From Reichenbachiella versicolor (lineage in GTDB: Bacteria; Bacteroidota; Bacteroidia; Cytophagales; Cyclobacteriaceae), in assembly GCF_003171675.1 (NCBI RefSeq), contig NZ_QFZQ01000001.1, forward strand, positions 434,001 to 498,000: a stretch of DNA of 64,000 nt, given 5' to 3'. Numbering within the stretch: the first letter of the stretch is position 1; every line of letters starts with the position of its first letter. Shown in pieces: positions 23,998-33,524 of this stretch. The position numbers and the translations under genes are program-made. The notes beneath the pieces were generated by a model. That model did no database searches and was not told the DNA's origin. It worked only from the letters and a program-made list of their open reading frames with translations.

Positions 23998-26676
23998 ATG
24001 ATGCAAAGGTATGTAGATAAATGTTTTTGTCGGTCACTTTTTGTAGTGCTGATTAGTTCTGTAATTACAGTCCTTCCTTTATTAGTATTTGCTGGTACAA
24101 ACGAAGTAGATAGTCTCTACAATGAATGGGAGGTTAGCAAAGGTTCTACTCCGCTATTATGGTATCAATTCATAGACTTTGATCATAATGTGGCGGCATC
24201 TGAATTTATTCGTAAGTATCAACCAGGAGTAGTGAGTCTTAGCAATGGAGATGAGAAGGAGGTAAGTGACTGGATTCTAGAAATGAAAAATAATCAGAAT
24301 CTAACTCCTGTTTTTGTTTGTGAATTACATACCGTTTTTGAAATACCCTTTCGAACAGATAAGAAGTGGCCAACTTATCTTGAAATCCAATCTATAAGAG
24401 ATACTAAGTTGGTATATAATCTTGGTAGACTCCATGGAAAAGAACTCAGAGGGATGGGGTTTGATTTGGTTTATGTCGACTCGATATCAAATTTTGGAGT
24501 TACCGAATTAGAAAAAGTTAAATCGTATTTTGCTGGAATTCGAGATGTTGGATTAAGCTTTTCGCTTGGCTCTCAAGCTATTAATTTAGCAGAGAGAATA
24601 GGCTGGAATAATGTATATCTAGTAGATTCGGGCTTATGTCATTTTGGTCAAAAAGTCAGAAAGTCCAGAACTTATTTCAGGAAACAAAAACAATTTGATG
24701 GATTGTTTGTTGAAGAATACCAAAGACAACGAAACGTAAATAATAAGTTGAATCAAATCAGAGATGGCGCTGGTTTGATTAGGCATACAGGGGCGGCTGA
24801 ATTGTCAGCAGTTAATTGGCTGCATTCTAGCGTTGAAACTAAGTCTTATTTCAAAAACGCAGTAAAGTCATATTTTAAGGTCAAAGAAGATTTAGCTAAT
24901 AGGAAGTTAGAAGTTAAAGAACAAGACGTGGTTGATAGAGATAATTTGGTAGAAGAAATTAATTATCAATCAAAAGTACTAGTGAAAGATGAAGATTCAA
25001 TTCTACCAATCGGGCGGTTTACAGAGTTTCTGATTACAGTTTCAAATATTAAAGATGAAAATTGGCGTATGCTGATTGATCAACAAAAGGTAGCTTCTCA
25101 TTGGTCATTCGATCAACTTTTGAAAGCTGACTTTGAGGAAGCCGATAATAGGCCTAATGAGGCTATTGTAGTAGTTGATTTAGCTCATGTAGATCAAGAG
25201 CAGTTTATGATGCTAAGAAATCATTTGCTGAGATTGCAAAAAAGCCAACAGATGATACTATTGTCATATGGGGATAAAACTTACAATGCCGATTTACTTG
25301 AGTTCAAAGAAGTCATCTGGTCACCAGTCGAAAATATAGACGCTAGAAATGAACTGGCTAGGATAGTGCTAGGTTTAAGAGCTGTTAATGGGCGGTTCCC
25401 GTCTTATTATGGTGGAGGTGAGAATTTAGGTATTGAACGAAAGAGAACCAATAGACTTGACTTTAGTATTGAAAATATAGAAGGTATTGACTATAGGAAA
25501 TTATCTAAGATAGACAGTATTGTGGTAGAATCGATAGCTAATGAAGAAATGCCTGGATGTCAGATAATGGTTGTGAAAGGAGGACATTTGATGTATCATA
25601 AAAATTTCGGGTTTCACACTTATGATAGTCTCAAAAGTGTACAATGGAATCATCTTTACGATATAGCTTCAGTTACTAAGACTACTGCATTAGTACCAGC
25701 ATTGATGAATGAAGTTAAATTGAAAAGAGTATCGATTGAAGATCGATTAGGTACATACTTGTCAGTATTTGATTCGACTTCTAAGGCTGATTTGAAATTG
25801 GATAAATTGTTAACTCATCAATCAGGGTTATTGTCATATTATCCATTCTGGAGAAAGGCAGAACTAGATACTTTGACCATGGATTATTATTATAAAAATG
25901 AAGTAGAAAAGTATCAACCATTGAACGAACTTACTCCTACCAATTGGGAAGATAGTGTTAATGCCTGGATTGTGAGGTCAAGGTTTAACCGAAGGATTAA
26001 TGCAGACAGTACGTTTAGATATCTATATAGTGATCTAGGGTTTATCTTATTACAAGAGATAGTTGAGAAATCATCAGGTGAAGAGCTTGATAAATATGTG
26101 CAAAAATATTTTTTCGGCCCACTGGGGATGAACTATACCATGTTTAACCCTATTAAAAAAGGAAGTTTTGAAACCGTGCCTACTGAAAATGATCAACAAC
26201 TTCGTAAACAGCTACTTGATGGTCAAGTACATGATAAAAATGCTGCAATCATGGGAGGTGTTAGTGGGCATGCGGGACTTTTTTCTAATGCGACTGATCT
26301 TGCCAAGTACATGCAAATGATGCTTGATGATGGGCGATATGGCGGAGAAATATATTTTAATAAAGGGCTAGTAGAAGATTTTACTACTAAACCCTATAAC
26401 AGTGACAGAAGAGCTTTAGGATGGGATAAACCCAATGAATCAATATCTAACTGTTCCATGTACGCTTCTTCTGCTTCTTTCGGACATTCAGGTTTTACGG
26501 GGACATTGGTTTGGGCTGATCCTAATTATGACCTTATTTACATTTTCTTGTCCAATAGAATTCACCCAGATGCTAAGAATTATAAACTTATTAAAAACAA
26601 TACTCGTACTAGGATTCATGATGTAATCTATGAATCGTTTTTGACAAAAGATAAGTTTGTTGAAACAGACATGTAG
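23998..26676 (+). CDS. Degenerate GH3 domain fused to class C beta-lactamase-like serine hydrolase
   Basis: 892 aa, exported (hydrophobic LFVVLISSVITVLPLLVFA). Residues ~30-470 follow the outline of a GH3 NagZ-like domain as found fused to serine hydrolases in Bacteroidota, but the KHFPGHG-type catalytic loop is missing and the strands are poorly conserved. Residues ~500-880 are a penicillin-binding/class C beta-lactamase domain: S558-V-T-K561 (SxxK), Y677-S-D in place of the usual YxN, and H830-S-G in place of KTG/HTG. The likely role is cell-wall or peptide hydrolysis at the envelope. The ATG at 24001 is an equally possible start. It lies 29 bp upstream of bshA. Confidence 0.8.
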   Translation: MMQRYVDKCFCRSLFVVLISSVITVLPLLVFAGTNEVDSLYNEWEVSKGSTPLLWYQFIDFDHNVAASEFIRKYQPGVVSLSNGDEKEVSDWILEMKNNQNLTPVFVCELHTVFEIPFRTDKKWPTYLEIQSIRDTKLVYNLGRLHGKELRGMGFDLVYVDSISNFGVTELEKVKSYFAGIRDVGLSFSLGSQAINLAERIGWNNVYLVDSGLCHFGQKVRKSRTYFRKQKQFDGLFVEEYQRQRNVNNKLNQIRDGAGLIRHTGAAELSAVNWLHSSVETKSYFKNAVKSYFKVKEDLANRKLEVKEQDVVDRDNLVEEINYQSKVLVKDEDSILPIGRFTEFLITVSNIKDENWRMLIDQQKVASHWSFDQLLKADFEEADNRPNEAIVVVDLAHVDQEQFMMLRNHLLRLQKSQQMILLSYGDKTYNADLLEFKEVIWSPVENIDARNELARIVLGLRAVNGRFPSYYGGGENLGIERKRTNRLDFSIENIEGIDYRKLSKIDSIVVESIANEEMPGCQIMVVKGGHLMYHKNFGFHTYDSLKSVQWNHLYDIASVTKTTALVPALMNEVKLKRVSIEDRLGTYLSVFDSTSKADLKLDKLLTHQSGLLSYYPFWRKAELDTLTMDYYYKNEVEKYQPLNELTPTNWEDSVNAWIVRSRFNRRINADSTFRYLYSDLGFILLQEIVEKSSGEELDKYVQKYFFGPLGMNYTMFNPIKKGSFETVPTENDQQLRKQLLDGQVHDKNAAIMGGVSGHAGLFSNATDLAKYMQMMLDDGRYGGEIYFNKGLVEDFTTKPYNSDRRALGWDKPNESISNCSMYASSASFGHSGFTGTLVWADPNYDLIYIFLSNRIHPDAKNYKLIKNNTRTRIHDVIYESFLTKDKFVETDM

Positions 26677-26691
26677 ATAAATATTTTGCGA

Positions 26692-26707
26692 ATATTGCAA
26701 GCAATAT
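26692..26707. repeat. Palindrome across the bshA start codon
   Basis: ATATTGC-AA-GCAATAT, 7-bp arms, ends inside the ATG of bshA. It could be an operator or an RNA hairpin hiding the start. Confidence 0.5.
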
Positions 26708-27848
26708 GAAGATCGGTGTAGTTTGTTATCCGACCTATGGAGGGTCTGGAGTCGTTGCCACAGAATTGGGCAAAGCATTGGCTAAAGAAGGTCATGAGGT
26801 TCATTTTATTACTTATTCTCAGCCTACACGTTTAGGCTTTTTTATTGAAAATGTGTACTACCATGAAGTAGACATTAAACCATATCCGTTATTTCAATAC
26901 CCTCCCTACGAAATTGCGCTAGCAAGTAAGATGGTAGATGTAGCTAAGCATGAGGGGTTGGATTTATTTCATGTTCATTATGCAGTTCCTCATGCTTCTG
27001 CGGCTTATATGGCAAGAGAAATATTAAAGTCTGAAGGTTATTATGTCCCTTTTATAACAACTCTACATGGTACGGATATTACGATAGTAGGTAAAGATGC
27101 ATCATTGGAACCTGTGGTGACATTTTCAATAAATCAGTCAGACGGTATTACTTCAGTATCTGGAGATCTTAAAAAAGATACTTATGATCACTTCAATGTC
27201 AAGAAAGATATAGAGGTTATTCACAACTTTATAGACCTAGATCGATTTAAAAAGCAAAAGAAAGATCATTTCAAGACTGCTATTTGTCCGAATGGAGAAA
27301 AAATGATTGTTCATACTTCCAACTTTCGTAAAGTGAAAAGAGTGGAGGATGTCGTTAAAGTATTCTGCAGAGTAAGAAAGAAAACTCCAGCAAAGCTTCT
27401 TTTGGTCGGTGATGGCCCAGAAAGATCCTATATAGAAAGCCTAGCTCGTGAAGTAGAATGTGGTTCAGAGGATATTAGGTTTTTGGGCAAGCTTGAGCAA
27501 GTAGAAGAGGTGCTTAGTGTTGCGGATCTGTTTTTGATGACCTCAGAAAAGGAGAGTTTTGGTTTAGCTGCACTAGAGGCTATGGCTTGTGAAGTTCCTC
27601 TTATTAGTACTAATGCAGGTGGTCTGCCAGAACTCAATGAGGAGGGAGTGTCAGGTTTTTTGTGTGATGTGGGTGATGTCGAAAAGATGGCAGAGAGGGC
27701 TATCGAGGTTTTAGATGACGACAATCTAGCTAGATTCAAGAAAGGAGCTCTAGAGACTGCTAAAAAATTCGATTTGTCAAATATTCTACCTAAGTACGAA
27801 GCATACTATCGTCAGGTTGTTGAGGAATTTAAGTCAATTAATATATAA
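26706..27848 (+). CDS. bshA: N-acetyl-alpha-D-glucosaminyl L-malate synthase BshA
   Basis: 380 aa GT4 glycosyltransferase that joins UDP-GlcNAc to L-malate, the first step of bacillithiol synthesis. The family N-terminus MKIGVVCYPTYGGSGVVATELGKALAKEGHEVHFIT is unmistakable, followed by LHGTDITIVG, the nucleotide-binding VGDGPER and the E-x7-E motif ESFGLAALEAMACEVPLI. Cytoplasmic. No bshB or bshC is in the window. It follows the beta-lactamase fusion gene by 29 bp. Confidence 0.95.
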   Translation: MKIGVVCYPTYGGSGVVATELGKALAKEGHEVHFITYSQPTRLGFFIENVYYHEVDIKPYPLFQYPPYEIALASKMVDVAKHEGLDLFHVHYAVPHASAAYMAREILKSEGYYVPFITTLHGTDITIVGKDASLEPVVTFSINQSDGITSVSGDLKKDTYDHFNVKKDIEVIHNFIDLDRFKKQKKDHFKTAICPNGEKMIVHTSNFRKVKRVEDVVKVFCRVRKKTPAKLLLVGDGPERSYIESLAREVECGSEDIRFLGKLEQVEEVLSVADLFLMTSEKESFGLAALEAMACEVPLISTNAGGLPELNEEGVSGFLCDVGDVEKMAERAIEVLDDDNLARFKKGALETAKKFDLSNILPKYEAYYRQVVEEFKSINI

Positions 27849-27928
27849 TTTTGCCAGAGTTCGCCACTAGCTCAATCAATACACGGGTGAACGGATTTAC
27901 GAACTGTATTTGAAAATTTTGTTTACTA

Positions 27929-28543
27929 ATGAAAACTCAATTTAAAGCACAAAACACAGGACAGGGAACTATTTTTAAGAATCCCGTCTTGGAAAAACTG
28001 ACCAAAACCCATATAGCAGCGCCCATTACTGCTTTTACATTGGTTTCGTCTTATGTTGTATTCAAAGGTTTTACTCAGTACAACCTTGTAGTTTGGCAAA
28101 TTGCTGCATTATTCTTGGCAGGTTTGTTTCTCTTTACATTTGTAGAATACATTATGCACAGGTTTTTGTTCCATATGGACGAATCTACTGACTTAAGAAA
28201 AAAAGTGGTTTATACCATGCATGGTGTACACCATGATCATCCAAGAGATAAAGACAGATTGGCTATGCCAGTTCCTTTGAGTTTGACATTAGCTTTTTTA
28301 TTTTTTCTACTATATAGACTGATTTTAGGAGATTTAGTATATGGGTTTCTGCCAGGTTTTTTAATGGGCTATGCCAGTTATCTAGGAGTGCACTATATGG
28401 TACATGCTGTTCAGCCTCCCAAAAAAGGCTTCTGGAAGTATCTTTGGATTCATCATGGAATACATCATTACAAACAGCAAGAAAGAGCATTTGGTGTGAC
28501 TACTACTATATGGGATAGAATTTTTGGTACGATGCCAAAATAA
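27929..28543 (+). CDS. Fatty acid hydroxylase / sterol desaturase superfamily protein
   Basis: 204 aa, four TM helices, with the di-iron His motifs of the superfamily in order: H-x3-4-H in EYIMHRFLFH, HGVHHDHP, a middle HYMVHA and IHHGIHHYKQQERAFGVTT. In Bacteroidota the short members of this family usually resemble fatty acid 2-hydroxylases or carotenoid hydroxylases; which one applies here is not decidable. It acts in the inner membrane with O2. It stands alone, 80 bp after bshA, and ends at a terminator. Confidence 0.85.
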   Translation: MKTQFKAQNTGQGTIFKNPVLEKLTKTHIAAPITAFTLVSSYVVFKGFTQYNLVVWQIAALFLAGLFLFTFVEYIMHRFLFHMDESTDLRKKVVYTMHGVHHDHPRDKDRLAMPVPLSLTLAFLFFLLYRLILGDLVYGFLPGFLMGYASYLGVHYMVHAVQPPKKGFWKYLWIHHGIHHYKQQERAFGVTTTIWDRIFGTMPK

Positions 28544-28565
28544 TTCAGGTCTTAAAAAAATATGG

Positions 28566-28599
28566 AAGCCTTATTTCAGAAATGAGATAAGGCTTTTTT
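28566..28599 (+). terminator. Rho-independent terminator after the hydroxylase gene
   Basis: AAGCCTTAT and ATAAGGCTT arms, 12-nt loop, T-run. Confidence 0.85.
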
Positions 28600-28600
28600 A

Positions 28601-28939
28601 TTTTCTATTATTTGGGATTAAGTAGAATTATATCCTTAACGACTAAAGAAATGTAACTTCTTCATAAGAAGTTCAGCAAAATCCAAAGCTAGACAAGCCA
28701 TTAAAAAATTCGTTTCAAACCATTTTTCGGTGTGAATGCCACAGAACATTTTTTATCAATCATGAAAATGAATTCTCAAATGATTTTTTACGCTAAGAAG
28801 AAACATTTTTATTACTTAGTTTTTGTGATTCATTAATCTAGACACTCATCATATACCATTTTAAATAGATGTTTTTTCTTCTTATTTAAAGATTATAAAA
28901 GCTGATTACTCCTGATTTATATTGTCTTGTCTAAAAGGC
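28601..28939. other. Non-coding gap before the SulP gene
   Basis: About 340 bp, strongly AT-rich, no convincing gene. The only structure seen is a perfect inverted repeat AACTTCTT-CAT-AAGAAGTT at 28655-28673, without a T-run. Confidence 0.6.
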
Positions 28940-28947
28940 TATCTTTG
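28940..28947 (+). promoter_or_regulatory. -7 box upstream of the SulP gene
   Basis: TATCTTTG fits TAnnTTTG exactly, 24 bp before the ATG. The nearest TTG (28922) is only 15 bp upstream of it, so the -33 box is imperfect. Confidence 0.5.
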
Positions 28948-28971
28948 CGCCTTCGTAAAAAATAATACCCG

Positions 28972-30588
28972 ATGAAGGCATTGATACATAATTTTACTTC
29001 CAATCCTAAAAATGATATTCTTTCAGGTCTTACAGTTGCTTTGGCGTTAGTTCCAGAAGCTGTAGCCTTTTCTTTTGTAGCTGGTGTCGATCCGTTAGTA
29101 GGATTGTATGGGGCTTTTATGATGGGATTGGTAACTGCCATATTTGGAGGACGTCCAGGGATGATCTCAGGCGCTACAGGTGCCATGGCAGTCGTTATGG
29201 TACATATGATTCAAAAGGGAAATGAAGTAGGTCTAAGTTTAGCTACTCCTGTAGACAATTTAGGGTTGCAGTGGTTATTTATTACTCTCTTGTTTGTAGG
29301 GACGATACAAATAATAGCCGGCATTTTTAAACTAGGTAAGTTTGTTAGGTTAATCCCACATCCAGTTATGATGGGGTTTGTTAATGGTTTGGCTATTGTA
29401 ATCTTTTTGTCTCAACTTGAGATGTTTAAGGTTGGACCTAAAGGTGCCAAAGTATGGTTAGAAGGAACTGAATTGATCATAATGTTAGCTTTTGTAGCAT
29501 TGACAATGGCCATAATGTATTTCTTGCCTAAAGTGACTAAGAAATTGCCAGCAGCGCTTACAGCCATCATTGTAGTAGCATGTATAACAATTTTCGGTGG
29601 TCTTGACGAGGTGAGTACCGTAGGATCTTTTATTAGAGAAGGAGGAGGGAAAGGCCTTCAAGGAACACTTCCTTCGTTTCAATCTCAAATATTTACGCTC
29701 ATTTATACTTTAGAGAATAATTGGGGTCTAATAATCTCAACAGCATTTTTATTGGCAGCCGTAGGTTTAATTGAGTCACTAATGACTCTTAACCTCGTTG
29801 ATGATATTACGGAAACTAGAGGTAGTGGAAATAGAGAGTGTATTGCACAAGGAGGTGCTAATATTCTGAATGGTTTGTTTGGAGGTATGGGAGGTTGTGC
29901 AATGATTGGACAATCGATTATTAATGTGAATTCCGGAGGTAGAGGAAGATTGTCAGGAACAGTAGCAGCAGTAGCTTTATTGTGTTTTATTTTATTTGGA
30001 GCTCCTTTGATAGAACAAATGCCTATTGCTGCTCTAGTTGGCGTAATGTTTATGGTTGTGATAGGAACGTTTGCGTGGAGTAGTTTTCGAATAATTAATA
30101 AAATACCCGTTGCAGATGCTATTGTGTTAATCGCAGTTTCAGCTATTACAGTTTGGAAGGATTTAGCTGTGGCAGTAATCGCTGGAGTGATTATTTCTGC
30201 ACTTGTATTTGCATGGCAAAATGCTACTAAGATTAGGGCTAGAAAATCATTGAAAGAAGATGGTACTAAAGTATATGAAATTTGGGGGCCTTTGTTCTTT
30301 GGTTCTACTCAGTCTTTTTTACAGAAATTTGATGTGAAAACTGATCCTGAAAATGTTCAAATTGATTTTATAGAATCAAGAGTTAGCGACCATTCTGGAG
30401 TAGAAGCAATTAGAAACTTGTCTAACAAGTATTTGGATTTAGGAAAGACATTAAAATTGACACATCTATCACCAGAGTGTAAGGATTTACTATTACGAGC
30501 CGATTTGAAGTTTGAGGAAATTATTGAGACTGCTGTTGATGATCCAAGGTATCATGTAGTTACTAATTTGTTAGATGAAGAGATTTAA
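28972..30588 (+). CDS. SulP-family anion transporter with STAS domain
   Basis: 538 aa. The transmembrane core begins DILSGLTVALALVPEAVAFSFVAGVDPLVGLYGAF, the SulP signature, and includes GRPGMISGATGAMAV and TRGSGNRECIAQGGANILNGLFGGMGGCAMIGQS. The last ~110 residues are a STAS domain (FGSTQSFLQKF ... IDFIESRVSDHSGVEAIRNL). It transports an inorganic or organic anion (sulfate, bicarbonate or similar); no carbonic anhydrase or sulfate-assimilation neighbour helps to choose. Sulfate released by the sulfatases is one conceivable substrate, but the genes are distant. Confidence 0.93.
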   Translation: MKALIHNFTSNPKNDILSGLTVALALVPEAVAFSFVAGVDPLVGLYGAFMMGLVTAIFGGRPGMISGATGAMAVVMVHMIQKGNEVGLSLATPVDNLGLQWLFITLLFVGTIQIIAGIFKLGKFVRLIPHPVMMGFVNGLAIVIFLSQLEMFKVGPKGAKVWLEGTELIIMLAFVALTMAIMYFLPKVTKKLPAALTAIIVVACITIFGGLDEVSTVGSFIREGGGKGLQGTLPSFQSQIFTLIYTLENNWGLIISTAFLLAAVGLIESLMTLNLVDDITETRGSGNRECIAQGGANILNGLFGGMGGCAMIGQSIINVNSGGRGRLSGTVAAVALLCFILFGAPLIEQMPIAALVGVMFMVVIGTFAWSSFRIINKIPVADAIVLIAVSAITVWKDLAVAVIAGVIISALVFAWQNATKIRARKSLKEDGTKVYEIWGPLFFGSTQSFLQKFDVKTDPENVQIDFIESRVSDHSGVEAIRNLSNKYLDLGKTLKLTHLSPECKDLLLRADLKFEEIIETAVDDPRYHVVTNLLDEEI

Positions 30589-30610
30589 TTAGCACTCTTG
30601 AAGAAATATT

Positions 30611-30633
30611 GAAGCCTCCTTTGGAGGCTTTTT
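30611..30633. terminator. Terminator between convergent genes
   Basis: AAGCCTCC-TTT-GGAGGCTT stem with T-run on + and A-rich flank for -. It overlaps the last bases of the - strand gene. Confidence 0.8.
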
Positions 30634-32584
30634 AGTTTTTAAAAACCATGAAACGTTCTTTGGATATAGGGTCGCAAAATTCGTAATCGATTATTTCTTC
30701 AATGAGTGGAGACAAAGGATAAGTATTAGTAGCAATTCCATACCTTATATTATGTTCTTTGATGAAGGATAGCTGTGATTCTGGAATAGATGAAAATATT
30801 CCTTGTTTTATTTCTTTTTGAACTAGTCGATAGAACAAGCCTATGTTTCTACTACTTTCAAATCGTTCTTTTAGCAGGCTTGGACTGCTTGGTATAGGTA
30901 TTTCATAATCCGAAAGACTAATCGTATATGCACCATTTTTGCCTAATGTAAGATATTCTCCCAAGCTATATATGTAAGTCTTTGCATCAATGTCATTTGG
31001 GGCGATTTCGTCAAAAGATGCTCCTATAAGATTCGACTCCTCAGACTGTAGAAATTTATTTACTCTTTCTATGTAAGCTTGATTGTATTTGAGATTAGCA
31101 GGTATTAAGTAGTTTTTAACAAATAGAATATTTGATATAAGTATGAAACTTAACCAAGTCCAATAAGCAATTTTTAATGAGAGATTGATTCTATTAATAG
31201 TTAGTAATGTTAGGCTAATAAAGATCATCATGATCGGTTCGAAGATATTTGTCATCAATTGAATAGCATCTACAAATCTTCCAAGAAGAGAAAAAGCAAT
31301 AGTACAGAATAATATCATGGACAATAGAATAATTACTTCTACTTTCTTAAGCTGTTTTAGAGCGGAGTCTGGTGAATTAAAAAGAACAATACATAGAGGG
31401 AAAACCCAGCTAAAAAATTCAACAATATATCGTAACCCTGATCCGAAAAAAGCATTTTTTACAGTAGTCCAGTATTCTATTGGGGGAACATTTTTTAAAG
31501 CAATAATCGAAGAGAAAGAGGTTCCAGCTCTGCTAAGATCAGGATTAGAGAAAAGTAATTTGTTGAAGATGAACAGACCTGAGATTCCTAAACAGACCAA
31601 TGAAATTTTTCTCAAGTGTTTAAAGTCAGGCAGTATAGTACTTAATAAAAACAATGTTGCTAAAGTTCCTAAAACAGCTGGAAAGGGAGTGAAGTTTACC
31701 AGGCTTAGTAAAGTCAGTAGCAGTAAACCTGATTGAGAAAAGCCTTGTTTAATTAGAAAATAGCTACAAATAAGAAAGAGACTAATTTGAGATAATTTTA
31801 ATGTAGACCCAAGAAGTGGATAAGCAAACCTTAAGTCATTTAAAAATGTCAAAGGAAAAAGGTCTTTGCCGACTGGATAGGGAGCGGAAATAATTAGCAT
31901 AGTGCTGATAGTGAGTATTTCCCAATTAGATCTATTAGTATGTTGCTGAAGTAATGTTATCAATGCCAAGTGCACTAAAAAAAGAAAAAATTGTTCAGCT
32001 ATGGAAGAATAGGATTTATGTAGGTTTAATCCTGCTAACTTAGCAATTAAGCTATGAAGCCATAATTCATAGTAATGATAAGAAGTTGTACCGTGGTAAG
32101 ACTTGTCTAGGGCGTTATAAACATGAAATTCATTCTCCTGTCCAGTTTCGGTCAAATAATGTGTTATGCTAGTATAAAAGTGGTAGTCAGGATGGTATTT
32201 TCCTGATTTTGGGAATTCCGTTCGGATTTTGTTTTGCGATAGGTCTATAGTTTGAGAGAATGATAATAAATAAGTAATTGAATAGCTTACAATTATTATA
32301 AAAGCACAAGATTTGAAATGATATCTATTGGGTAGGTCTATTTTATTTTTGTGTATAGACCAAATTAAAACCATCAGTGCTAGCAGAATACTCCAATAGA
32401 TTGTTTTCCCCTGAGTAATGATAATAGCGTAAACACACACTAATACTAGAGAGCCAATTATTGTTTGTAGAATGAATGACATCAATGAAAACGAAAGGGT
32501 TTTATACGTGAAAACCCATCCCGTCCCAAAACATACGATAACGGTTCCTATACCAATAAAGAAAAACAGAACCGCATCAGTCAT
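30632..32584 (-). CDS. Large polytopic membrane protein, probable GtrB partner
   Basis: 650 aa with about a dozen predicted TM helices over the first ~480 residues and a ~150-residue soluble C-terminal part (ending KERFMVFKN). A loop after TM3-4 has a PDYHFYTSITHYLTETG ... YHYYELWLHSLIAKLAG region like the first periplasmic loop of GT-C-fold transferases, but no family was firmly recognised. It overlaps the GtrB-like gene by 8 bp, so the two are translationally coupled. By analogy with GtrB-plus-GtrX systems, it may transfer a sugar from a polyprenyl carrier onto a surface glycan or protein; this is inference. Confidence 0.65.
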   Translation of the reverse strand: MTDAVLFFFIGIGTVIVCFGTGWVFTYKTLSFSLMSFILQTIIGSLVLVCVYAIIITQGKTIYWSILLALMVLIWSIHKNKIDLPNRYHFKSCAFIIIVSYSITYLLSFSQTIDLSQNKIRTEFPKSGKYHPDYHFYTSITHYLTETGQENEFHVYNALDKSYHGTTSYHYYELWLHSLIAKLAGLNLHKSYSSIAEQFFLFLVHLALITLLQQHTNRSNWEILTISTMLIISAPYPVGKDLFPLTFLNDLRFAYPLLGSTLKLSQISLFLICSYFLIKQGFSQSGLLLLTLLSLVNFTPFPAVLGTLATLFLLSTILPDFKHLRKISLVCLGISGLFIFNKLLFSNPDLSRAGTSFSSIIALKNVPPIEYWTTVKNAFFGSGLRYIVEFFSWVFPLCIVLFNSPDSALKQLKKVEVIILLSMILFCTIAFSLLGRFVDAIQLMTNIFEPIMMIFISLTLLTINRINLSLKIAYWTWLSFILISNILFVKNYLIPANLKYNQAYIERVNKFLQSEESNLIGASFDEIAPNDIDAKTYIYSLGEYLTLGKNGAYTISLSDYEIPIPSSPSLLKERFESSRNIGLFYRLVQKEIKQGIFSSIPESQLSFIKEHNIRYGIATNTYPLSPLIEEIIDYEFCDPISKERFMVFKN

Positions 32585-33524
32585 GTTTTTTTACAACTTT
32601 TTCAATAATAAATAGAGGTCTTTTTTTGACTTGAAAAAATACTCGAACAATATATTCCCCCAGAATACCTAAAGAAAGAAGTTGAACTCCACTAAAAAGA
32701 ATAATTGCAAAGAGAAGAGATGTATAGCCTTCTGGGACCCCAGCACCATAAAATTTTTTAATAAGATTGTAAAAAAAGTAAATAAGGGCAATGGAGATCG
32801 TAAAAAAACCCAATTTACTAATCAACCGAATAGGGAATTCGCTAAAATTAAAAAGACCATTGAATGCTAATTTGGTAAGTAATTTGATAGAGTACTTAGA
32901 CTTGCCACCTTTTCTTAGTTCTCTGTCGTATGGTAAGCCTATTTGCTTGAAACCTGTCCATGAACGAAGACCTCTCAAGTAGAGACTTTCTTCTTGCATT
33001 TCATTTAAATGGTCAGTCACTCTTCGGCTAATAAGACAAAAGTCTCCAGCATCCAATGGTATATCTATGGTAGCTACTGATTTTTGAAGTCTATAATAGA
33101 GCCTATAGCAATTTTTTAATACCCAGTTTTCTTTTCTGTTTTGTCTTATTCCATAGGTGATATCATAGCCTTGATTCATTTTTTTTATAAAACTAGGTAG
33201 TAGTTCTGGAGGGTCTTGTAGATCGCCATCTAGGATGAAACATGCTTCGGTAGACTTAGCCACTGAAAGACCAGCACTTATTGCTTTTTCATGACCAAAA
33301 TTTCTTGACAGAAAAACTGAAGTGTAATGAGGCGTAGAGGTACTAAGATTATTCATCAATACTCCAGTTTGATCAGTACTTCCGTCATCTACTAGAATCA
33401 CTTCGATATTTTTTTCTAATGAAGTAACTACTGCATTTATTCTCTCAATTAGAATAGGGAATACTTCTTGCTCGTTGAAAAGTGGGATGATAATTGAAAT
33501 TTCAGGAAGGTTTTCTTTATTCAT
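32577..33524 (-). CDS. GT2 polyprenyl-phosphate glycosyltransferase, GtrB/DPM1-like
   Basis: 315 aa. An N-terminal GT-A domain carries ISIIIPLFNEQEVFPIL, ILVDDGSTDQT, FGHEKAISAGL and the metal site DGDLQDPPELLPSF, all diagnostic of the DPM1/GtrB/ArnC group. The C-terminal ~90 residues hold two TM helices (LGFFTISIALIYFFYNLI, FAIILFSGVQLLSLGILGEYIVRVFF) ending in a basic tail. It loads a sugar from a nucleotide donor onto undecaprenyl phosphate at the inner membrane. Paired with the overlapping polytopic protein. Confidence 0.92.
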   Translation of the reverse strand: MNKENLPEISIIIPLFNEQEVFPILIERINAVVTSLEKNIEVILVDDGSTDQTGVLMNNLSTSTPHYTSVFLSRNFGHEKAISAGLSVAKSTEACFILDGDLQDPPELLPSFIKKMNQGYDITYGIRQNRKENWVLKNCYRLYYRLQKSVATIDIPLDAGDFCLISRRVTDHLNEMQEESLYLRGLRSWTGFKQIGLPYDRELRKGGKSKYSIKLLTKLAFNGLFNFSEFPIRLISKLGFFTISIALIYFFYNLIKKFYGAGVPEGYTSLLFAIILFSGVQLLSLGILGEYIVRVFFQVKKRPLFIIEKVVKKHD

